Part shown: in pieces, positions 8,043-13,211 of the stretch | Layout: each line of letters begins with the position of its first letter | How positions within the stretch are numbered: the first letter of the stretch is position 1 | Assembly (NCBI GenBank): GCA_018970845.1 | Contig: JAGWVO010000039.1 | Coordinates: forward strand, 1 to 15,639 | Source of the DNA: Planctomycetota bacterium | GTDB taxonomy: Bacteria > Planctomycetota > Planctomycetia > Gemmatales > Gemmataceae | Length of the DNA: 15,639 nt | Direction: 5' to 3' | Position numbers and translations under genes: made by a program | Notes under the pieces: generated by a model | The model's database searches: none | Seen by the model: the letters and a program-made list of their open reading frames with translations, nothing else | What the model was told of the DNA's origin: nothing

Positions 8043-10346
8043 TTACTTGCCCGCCTCGGTGATGCGAATGTTGTCGTAGAAGATCTCGCAGCCGGTCTGG
8101 CCTTCGAGAATGCCCGCGGCATAGCCGTAGATGGCGGCGGCGCCCTCGCGGTTGGGCACCGGGTCGGTGAAGTCCACAGTCCAGGCCTCAGGTTCCTTGT
8201 CGTCGCGAGGCCAGACCTTGCCCCGGATCAGGGCATCCTTCTCCCGGACCACGACTTCCAGTTTCATCCGGTACCAGGTGCCCGGTTTCCAAGGGAAAGC
8301 GATGCTCTTGTCGACGCGGGGCAGCGCGTCCCAGCTCACGAGGCGGAGTTGCTGGGTGTTGCCTGCCAGCATCAGGGTGTACCGGTTGGCCACCAATCCT
8401 ACATCGGGCAAATCGTCGCGGACCTTGGTGCCCATGATGTCGGTGGCGATGGTGTAGCCGGTCGCGTCATGGCGGGTGATGTAGGCGTTGGCCCGGGAAA
8501 CCAAGGGGCTGGGATTGACAGCCAGTTTCTTGAGAACCTTCTTGCCCTCGTGCTGGACGATGGCGAATTTTCCCTGGCAATTGATCCAGCCGCCCGGGGT
8601 GCGTCCTTCGGGAATGTTGGCCAGGTTCGGTGAATAGGGGAGTCGCGGAACCACGCGGACCCGGCACTCGGCCTCGAGGGCCCCGCTCTTGATGACCACC
8701 CTGCCGAATTGGGCCGGTGGCGCCATGGCGGGGGAAAGCGACACCTTCACGCCCTTTTCGGCGGAAAGCTTGCCAGCCAGGGGAGGCGGAGGGGGAGCGG
8801 GCGCCGCGCCGGGCATCGGGACAACGCCTTCGGGGGGCCGCAGCCCCGCAAGTGACCATGCGACATCCGCGGGCCCGATCAACCGGCCCTTGGAATCGTA
8901 GGCCCGGGCCTCGAGTTCGACGGTGTCGCCCGCGAAGACCGTGATGTCGGCGGGGAAGACCTGCAGTCGGCCGGGAGCGGCATCGGCCTTGCCGTCATCC
9001 TCCTTGACGGCCGGCGCGGGGCTGGAAACGGGTTCCTTCGAACCGATGCAAAAGAGGTCGTTCCCGGTCATGAAATAGACCCGACCGTTGGAAATCGCCG
9101 GGCTGCCGTTGATTTCGACCTCCTCGCCCGCCACCTTGCTCTTGAAGAATTGGGTGTGGACCTTTTCGCAGCCCTCCGCGGTGGGCCTGAGGATGTGGAA
9201 CTTGCTGTTCACCTCGGCGAGATAGAGCTTGCCGTCGGCGAGGACCGGACTGCCCTTGGTATTTTTGCCATAGAGATAATCCCAAAGCAGTTTTCCGGTG
9301 GCGGCGTCGATGCAATAAAGCTGGCCCGTGTCGCCGCACATGTAAAGCTTCCCTTCGTGCAGGACGGGGCTGGCGAACTTGGCCTTGATGCCGTCGAGTT
9401 TCCAGACCAAGGCGGGCTTGCCCGCCGTGACCTTGGAACCGTCGAGGCAAACCACGCGCCCCTGGGTGGTTTCACCCTCGTTTTCCTCGCCTTGACCGAT
9501 GTAAACCAGGTTTCCTTGGACAACCGGTGAGCAGTTGATGCTTCCGGGCCCTAGCGGATAGCTCCAAATCTTGGTGCCGGTGCGGGCCTGAAAGGCATGC
9601 ACGCCGCCATCGCCGCCGCCGCTGACCATGGTGCGCACGCCGTCGATCACGGCGACGACGGGCGTGGAGTAGAAGGTGTCCTTGGGCTGGGTGCCGGTGC
9701 TGGCCCACCAGATGATCTTGCCGGTTTTCTTGTCCATCGCGACGAAACGGTTGCGTCCGATCCCCTGGTCGCCCCAACTGGCGTTGAGGAAGCCGATGAT
9801 GAGCTTGTCCTCGTCGATGATGGGGCTGGTGACTCGTCCGCCATAGCCGCTGACCCTGCCGAATTCCTCCGTGAGGCTGTGCTGCCAAACGACATTCAGG
9901 TCCTTGTCGAAGCAGAAAAGGAGTCCTTGGGTTCCATGCGCGTAGACATTTCCCGTTTCAGGGTCGCCGACCATGTTGGTCCACCCGAGGCGGACGGAAA
10001 CGATGTCGGTATGGAAGACATTGAACCGGTGTTCCTTGATGAGCTTTCCGGTGTTGGCATCGAAGCAAAGGCAGCGTTCCTGCTCGGTCAGGCCCTCGCC
10101 ATCCCTGCCGATCATGTACAGGCGGCCGTTTTGCACGATGGGAGTGGTGCGGCCGCCATAGGGAGCGCGCCAGACGAGGTTGTTGTCAGCCTTGGTGGGG
10201 TCAGGCGACCATTTTTCAGGCAGATTTTTTTCATGGCTGACGCCGTTTTGCGCCGGGCCTCGCCAGTTGGACCAATCGGCCGCGCAAGCCATGGAACCAA
10301 GGGAAAAGAGGCTGGCAACCAAGACCAGCACGCGAATTCCTTGCAC
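8043..10346 (-). CDS. Exported three-part protein: beta-propeller, Ig-like domain, C-terminal lectin-like domain
   Basis: The 767-aa product begins at a GTG (10346) preceded by a strong AGGAGG eight bases upstream; this gives a clean signal peptide ending near S-M-A-C-A-A-D. Residues about 24-435 form a PQQ-like propeller with blade motifs DKKTGKIIWW, QARTGTKIWSYPL and DAATGKLLWDYLYG. After an acidic, alanine-rich linker, about 455-563 resembles a bacterial Ig-like domain (LQVFPADITVFAGDTVELEA) interrupted by a proline-rich stretch (PAPPPPPLAG). Residues about 570-767 (W-I-N-C-Q-G-K-F onward, ending F-Y-D-N-I-R-I-T) resemble a concanavalin-like or DUF1080/LamG-type beta-sandwich. The layout suggests a secreted protein that could bind carbohydrate or another surface ligand. 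It appears to be the first gene of the propeller and reductase operon. The propeller is clear; the two C-terminal domain names are by resemblance only. Confidence 0.92.
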   Translation of the reverse strand: MQGIRVLVLVASLFSLGSMACAADWSNWRGPAQNGVSHEKNLPEKWSPDPTKADNNLVWRAPYGGRTTPIVQNGRLYMIGRDGEGLTEQERCLCFDANTGKLIKEHRFNVFHTDIVSVRLGWTNMVGDPETGNVYAHGTQGLLFCFDKDLNVVWQHSLTEEFGRVSGYGGRVTSPIIDEDKLIIGFLNASWGDQGIGRNRFVAMDKKTGKIIWWASTGTQPKDTFYSTPVVAVIDGVRTMVSGGGDGGVHAFQARTGTKIWSYPLGPGSINCSPVVQGNLVYIGQGEENEGETTQGRVVCLDGSKVTAGKPALVWKLDGIKAKFASPVLHEGKLYMCGDTGQLYCIDAATGKLLWDYLYGKNTKGSPVLADGKLYLAEVNSKFHILRPTAEGCEKVHTQFFKSKVAGEEVEINGSPAISNGRVYFMTGNDLFCIGSKEPVSSPAPAVKEDDGKADAAPGRLQVFPADITVFAGDTVELEARAYDSKGRLIGPADVAWSLAGLRPPEGVVPMPGAAPAPPPPPLAGKLSAEKGVKVSLSPAMAPPAQFGRVVIKSGALEAECRVRVVPRLPYSPNLANIPEGRTPGGWINCQGKFAIVQHEGKKVLKKLAVNPSPLVSRANAYITRHDATGYTIATDIMGTKVRDDLPDVGLVANRYTLMLAGNTQQLRLVSWDALPRVDKSIAFPWKPGTWYRMKLEVVVREKDALIRGKVWPRDDKEPEAWTVDFTDPVPNREGAAAIYGYAAGILEGQTGCEIFYDNIRITEAGK

Positions 10347-10367
10347 GGGCGATCCTCCTAGAGAGCG

Positions 10368-10384
10368 GCCGGTAAAATTCCGGC
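10368..10384 (-). promoter_or_regulatory. Short stem-loop before the operon's first ribosome-binding site
   Basis: GCCGG and CCGGC form a perfect 5-base-pair stem around a 7-base AT-rich loop. On the minus strand it lies eight bases before the AGGAGG of the 767-aa propeller gene. It could modulate translation initiation or mRNA stability. The stem is short and unsupported by other evidence. Confidence 0.3.
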
Positions 10385-10396
10385 GAGGCAGGCTAA

Positions 10397-10494
10397 TTGA
10401 CAATCTAGTGCTCGTCGGGAGGCTGGTACAGGGGGCTGAACCTGAAAATAAGGCCATCTTCGCGGAACCATTCCTTGTGGCCCCACATTGTCAA
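10397..10494. repeat. 8-base inverted repeat framing the micro-ORF
   Basis: TTGACAAT at 10397-10404 and its exact reverse complement ATTGTCAA at 10487-10494 bracket the micro-ORF. The outer arm overlaps the moeA stop codon. The spacing of 82 bases is long for a hairpin, so paired operator half-sites are the more natural reading if it is functional. A repeat this short could arise by chance. Confidence 0.3.
10405..10488 (-). CDS. Possible 27-codon micro-ORF after moeA
   Basis: An ATG two bases after the moeA stop opens a 27-codon frame ending in TAG. The peptide (MWGHKEWFREDG, then L-I-F-R-F-S-P-L-Y, ending P-P-D-E-H) is rich in aromatic and charged residues, unlike typical random GC-rich translation. 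The nearest ribosome-binding site is a GAGG about twelve bases before the ATG inside moeA, so it would depend on coupling to moeA. It is framed by an 8-base inverted repeat. I do not recognise it. It could be a real small protein, a leader peptide for the operon, or chance. Confidence 0.3.
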   Translation of the reverse strand: MWGHKEWFREDGLIFRFSPLYQPPDEH

Positions 10495-11711
10495 AACAGC
10501 CTCACGACGACCTCGTCTCCCTTGTTGAGCGAGCCAATCTCCGGCGGAATCAGGACAAACCCGTCGGCTTGGACCACCGTGCTGAGCCTGCCGGCCCCGC
10601 TGATCGCCACCGGTTCGACCTCGCCGTGGCTGATTCGGACGCGGGCGAAATCCGTTCGGCCGATTTCCGAGACAAGATCCGATGCCAACGGAAGGCGCAA
10701 CAAAGCATGCGGAAAATCGGATGAAAGGCCCGCCAAGAGTCGGATGTATTTTCCCGCGAGCAGTTCATAAGCGCAAAGGCATGAAACCGGGTTGCCGGGC
10801 AGAAGAATTACCCGTGTTCCGCTGGCCAACCTGCCGAATCCGGCCGGACTTGCCGGCCTCAGGGCCAGGCCATGCACTTCAAGAGATCCCAGCTTGGCCA
10901 CCGCTGCGGGAACATGGTCTTCCTGCCCGACGGAACTGCCCCCTGAAACCAGGATGACATCGCTTTGGGCGCATTCCCGGAGCGCGGAAACCACATCCCG
11001 TTCCGTGTCCGCAACGCCAGGCCAAGTTTTGCCCAAGGCCCCGTCCCTGCTGGCCAGGGCTTGGAGCATCGGGCTGTTGGCGTCACTGATCCGATCATCT
11101 TTTGGCGTGGAAAACGGCGGAAGCAGTTCGTTTCCCGTCACCAAAATCGACACGAGCGGCCGGCGGACCACATTCACCCGCGCGACACCCATCGCCGAAA
11201 GAACGGCAAGATCATGGGGCCTTAGCCTGTGTCCCGCTTGAAGCACTGTTTGGCCTTTTTGGAAATCCTCGCCTGAAACGATCACATGCTTGCCTGGCGG
11301 CAAGGGCGAACGAACCAAAACTGATGACTGGGAGGCATCGCACAGCTCAATCGGAATCACCGTGTCGGCACCGGATGGAACGGCCGCGCCGGTGGTGATC
11401 CTGATCGCCTTTCCCGGGGAAACAGATTGGCTTGCCGGCGCGCCCGGCAGGCTGGTTCCGATCAACGCGAGGTTGACGGGCGCGTGCCGGATGTCAGTGG
11501 ACATGACGGCGAATCCGTCCATCGCGGAGCGATTGAACGCCGGTATGGGCCGGGGGGATTCGATCGACCTTGCCAGCACCCGCCCAGAGGCCGCCCCGGA
11601 ATCGGTTTCCTCGCCCTGCAGGGGGAAGGCATCCGAAAGCAACGCGCCGGTGGCGCTTTCCAGGGATGTTTTGCCTCGAGGACCCGTTCGCCCCGGTTGA
11701 GGGTTATTCAT
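10491..11711 (-). CDS. moeA: MoeA-family molybdopterin molybdenumtransferase, signature altered
   Basis: The 406-aa product aligns along its length with MoeA, the enzyme that inserts molybdate into adenylylated molybdopterin. Visible motifs are SAMDGFAV at 62-69, TTGAAVPSGAD at 106-116, the aspartate of G-E-D at 149, TGNEL at 192-196 (family TGDEL), the D-A-N segment at 210-212, S-G-G-S-S-V-G-x-x-D at 256-265 and LPGNPVS at 304-310. The usual lysine-rich K-P-G-K-P segment reads R-P-A-S-P at 285-289, so two conserved lysines are replaced. This may alter metal insertion or mark a diverged paralogue. The start ATG at 11711 has only a weak AAGGCG about twelve bases upstream. No other molybdenum-cofactor gene or molybdoenzyme is in the window. 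It lies 144 bases upstream of the propeller operon on the same strand and may or may not be co-transcribed. Confidence 0.9.
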   Translation of the reverse strand: MNNPQPGRTGPRGKTSLESATGALLSDAFPLQGEETDSGAASGRVLARSIESPRPIPAFNRSAMDGFAVMSTDIRHAPVNLALIGTSLPGAPASQSVSPGKAIRITTGAAVPSGADTVIPIELCDASQSSVLVRSPLPPGKHVIVSGEDFQKGQTVLQAGHRLRPHDLAVLSAMGVARVNVVRRPLVSILVTGNELLPPFSTPKDDRISDANSPMLQALASRDGALGKTWPGVADTERDVVSALRECAQSDVILVSGGSSVGQEDHVPAAVAKLGSLEVHGLALRPASPAGFGRLASGTRVILLPGNPVSCLCAYELLAGKYIRLLAGLSSDFPHALLRLPLASDLVSEIGRTDFARVRISHGEVEPVAISGAGRLSTVVQADGFVLIPPEIGSLNKGDEVVVRLF

Positions 11712-11876
11712 GATCGGCGTGCGCCTTGGGAAAGATTGGCATAACCGTGGCGGAGTGATCGCGCGGAAGGATCGTCAGAAAACCAACATCATTCTGCCCC
11801 GTTTTGCCGATTTCGCTCAAGTTGAATTGAACGGCGGGCGGGTTCTTTGCGTGAATGGAGTGGCACGAGGAAGCGA

Positions 11877-11922
11877 GGGAGCCGGTCCGGTCCGGTGGGA
11901 ACAAGCGACCGGACCGGTTCCC
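11877..11922. promoter_or_regulatory. Strong 16-base-pair stem-loop upstream of the first lipoprotein gene
   Basis: GGGAGCCGGTCCGGTC (11877-11892) pairs with GACCGGACCGGTTCCC (11907-11922) with a single G-T wobble, around a 14-base loop. It ends 22 bases before the lipoprotein ATG at 11945 and just ahead of its GGGGAG ribosome-binding site. A GC-rich stem of this length should be very stable in RNA or as a DNA cruciform. There is no T-tract directly after it on the plus strand; a short A-tract follows at 11936-11941. It may be a leader structure controlling the lipoprotein or an mRNA stabiliser. Confidence 0.65.
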
Positions 11923-11944
11923 TGGCCTCGGGGAGAAAAAACAA

Positions 11945-12187
11945 ATGAAGAACTCTGTAATACTTGGGTTTCTGGCTGTTTTGGTGACGGGTTGCCAGTC
12001 CGGTTCGATGGCACGCAACAATGGCGAGCGGCACGGGCTGTTCAGCGCCTGCCGCAACAGCAAGCGGCACGACACGCCCGTGGCGTTGGCGGCTCCTGTA
12101 CCGATTTGCACCCCGGTAATGGTCGCCTCATCGCCTTGCCCGACTGTTTGCGCACCATCGCCTTGCCCACCGGCCACTTGCCCTTGA
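11945..12187 (+). CDS. Small cysteine- and proline-rich lipoprotein
   Basis: The 80-aa product begins MKNSVILGFLAVLVTGC, a lipoprotein signal with lipobox V-T-G-C and lipidated Cys17. The mature part is basic at first (ARNNGERHG, R-N-S-K-R-H) and then becomes a low-complexity Cys/Pro tail (PCPTVCAPSPCPPATCP), with cysteines at 36, 55, 65, 69, 74 and 79. I chose the ATG at 11945 because GGGGAG lies nine bases upstream and the signal starts there; the frame is open further upstream, but that part crosses the hairpin and has no signal. I recognise no family. The cysteine tail could bind metal or be disulphide-linked. The next small lipoprotein gene starts 151 bases downstream. Confidence 0.72.
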   Translation: MKNSVILGFLAVLVTGCQSGSMARNNGERHGLFSACRNSKRHDTPVALAAPVPICTPVMVASSPCPTVCAPSPCPPATCP

Positions 12188-12290
12188 TCCTGTCCGCGTT
12201 CCGGTTGCGCCGATTTTCGGGGCGCCCCAGCTTTCGTGATAAGGCAATCCGTGTTTGCCCCGATTAATTTCTGAAGTCATGGTTTCCTGA

Positions 12291-12325
12291 TGACGCTTCG
12301 GGGTTTCATTCCCCGGGCCGCGTCA
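12291..12325 (+). promoter_or_regulatory. Interrupted stem-loop abutting the second lipoprotein's ribosome-binding site
   Basis: TGACGC (12291-12296) pairs with GCGTCA (12320-12325), and CGGGG (12299-12303) pairs with CCCCG (12311-12315), around the loop TTTCATT with a small internal loop (TT against GGCC). The next six bases, CGGAGG, are the ribosome-binding site of the 58-aa lipoprotein. The position suggests a leader structure that affects ribosome access. Confidence 0.5.
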
Positions 12326-12338
12326 CGGAGGTTACGCC

Positions 12339-12515
12339 ATGACTCGCACCCGTGTCCTGCTGATGATCGTGGGGGCGATTGCCCTTTTGGCCCAGGGATG
12401 CTGCGGGCACCGCAAATGGGTTTGCCACAGCTCATGCGCCCCTGTGATTTCATGTTGCCCCAAGGTCTGCGCCAAACCATCCGTCAGGGTGATTGACTCG
12501 TGCGATTGCAATTGA
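12339..12515 (+). CDS. Very small cysteine-rich lipoprotein
   Basis: The frame encodes 58 aa from an ATG with an excellent GGAGG seven bases upstream. The N-terminus MTRTRVLLMIVGAIALLAQGC is a lipoprotein signal with lipobox L-A-Q-G-C and lipidated Cys21. The mature 38 residues contain nine cysteines (21, 22, 29, 33, 39, 40, 44, 55 and 57), ending S-C-D-C-N. The density and spacing suggest metal binding or a disulphide-rich surface peptide. It resembles the lipoprotein just upstream in size, lipobox and C-x-P content, though not closely enough to call them paralogues. It converges with the NTF2-like gene, only six bases separating the stop codons. It falls below common ORF length cut-offs and is easily missed. 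Confidence 0.75.
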   Translation: MTRTRVLLMIVGAIALLAQGCCGHRKWVCHSSCAPVISCCPKVCAKPSVRVIDSCDCN

Positions 12516-12521
12516 ACCGGG

Positions 12522-13076
12522 TCAGACAGGCAGCGGTGTTTGGTCCCTGTCGAGCAAACGGTAAACAACGACCCGGTCCACTTTCCATGTCCCGTCTCGC
12601 TTCCTCCAGTGCGTCTTCACCACGACGGCGAACTCTCCAAAGTCGCCCGTCAGGCGCATGGTGAACTCGCACGGATATCCTCCATCGGAACCGGGGGCCA
12701 TCACTTCGGGCCTTTTCACCTGAACGGCTCGCACCCCATGGCGCGCCTCCAGGGTTGAAAGAAGGGCGTGCAGGCCCTTCTTGTCCAGCCCGCCATGGGA
12801 GCGAAAATCCGGGTCTATCCCTTCGAGCATCGCCTTGAAGTCACGGGCGTTGGCTTGGGTTTCAAATCGCTTGAGGGCGATGGTGACCGATTCCCGATCG
12901 GTGACGACAAGCCAATGGATGGCCGGCAAGGCGACCAACAAGGTTGCCGATACCGCCACGGCGGCAGTCGCCCTCCTGTCACGCGGGGATGATCGCTTCC
13001 ACGCGATGGTTCCGGCCAAAACCATCGCCATGAAAACGATCGGGCCCCACGCCCCCTCGCAAATGGCCTGCCACAT
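12522..13076 (-). CDS. Membrane protein with C-terminal NTF2/SnoaL-like domain
   Basis: The 184-aa product has two hydrophobic segments near its N-terminus (about GPIVFMAMVLAGTIAW, then ATAAVAVSATLLVALPAIHWLVV) separated by a short basic loop (KRSSPRDRR). A soluble domain of about 115 residues follows. It begins with a helix-like stretch (ESVTIALKRFETQANARDFKAM), then a region ending in a W-R-K-R-D-G-T-W-K-V-D-R strand typical of NTF2-like folds, which bind small molecules or act as simple enzymes. I chose the ATG at 13076 since GAGGGG lies seven bases upstream; an ATG at 13100 is possible, but its purine run is too close. Membrane attachment is clear. The NTF2-like assignment rests on the overall pattern, and no function can be given. 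Confidence 0.75.
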   Translation of the reverse strand: MWQAICEGAWGPIVFMAMVLAGTIAWKRSSPRDRRATAAVAVSATLLVALPAIHWLVVTDRESVTIALKRFETQANARDFKAMLEGIDPDFRSHGGLDKKGLHALLSTLEARHGVRAVQVKRPEVMAPGSDGGYPCEFTMRLTGDFGEFAVVVKTHWRKRDGTWKVDRVVVYRLLDRDQTPLPV

Positions 13077-13211
13077 CGCTGGGCCCCTCGGCTGAAGCAT
13101 CTCCTCGAAGCGACACTTAATCTTATGCCGTCAAGGAGCGGCAATGCTGGCGTTTTCGTTCAGGTCGGTTAGCGTGATAGCGCGAATTTTGAGTCGTTGC
13201 GGAGTCGAACC
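13077..13211. promoter_or_regulatory. Divergent intergenic region
   Basis: This 135-base gap separates two genes transcribed away from each other, so it must hold promoters for both. I found no convincing -35/-10 pair or operator palindrome by eye. The hydrolase ribosome-binding site GGAG is at 13201-13204, and the NTF2-like gene's GAGGGG is near its other edge. Confidence 0.5.

Larger units (their letters stand above)
1..10346 (-). other. Predicted seven-gene operon: propellers plus carboxylate-reduction cassette
   Basis: Seven consecutive minus-strand genes are separated by 46, -1, 25, 49, 10 and 21 bases, with no room for internal promoters of ordinary size in most gaps and no terminator-like hairpins between them. 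One junction is a TGATG overlap. Two genes (starting at 10346 and 4807) use GTG with good ribosome-binding sites. The operon continues past the left edge. Co-transcription with moeA upstream is uncertain because of the 144-base gap. Confidence 0.65.

Noticed and set aside
9597..10361. Plus-strand frames of about 255 codons here and at 2794-3567 and 3833-4606
   Set aside because: Antisense shadows of the propeller, ALDH and adenylating genes; no recognisable domains.
10397..10494. TTGACA on the minus strand as a -35 promoter box for the operon
   Set aside because: No acceptable -10 element lies 16-18 bases downstream.
11861..11877. Sigma-54-like TGGCACGA sequence upstream of the lipoprotein gene
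   Set aside because: The -24 half fits, but at the required spacing the -12 GC reads CG, so the promoter pattern fails.
11710..12267. 185-codon plus-strand frame starting opposite moeA's first codon
   Set aside because: It runs through the strong hairpin and covers the lipoprotein gene in another frame, without a ribosome-binding site or protein-like character.
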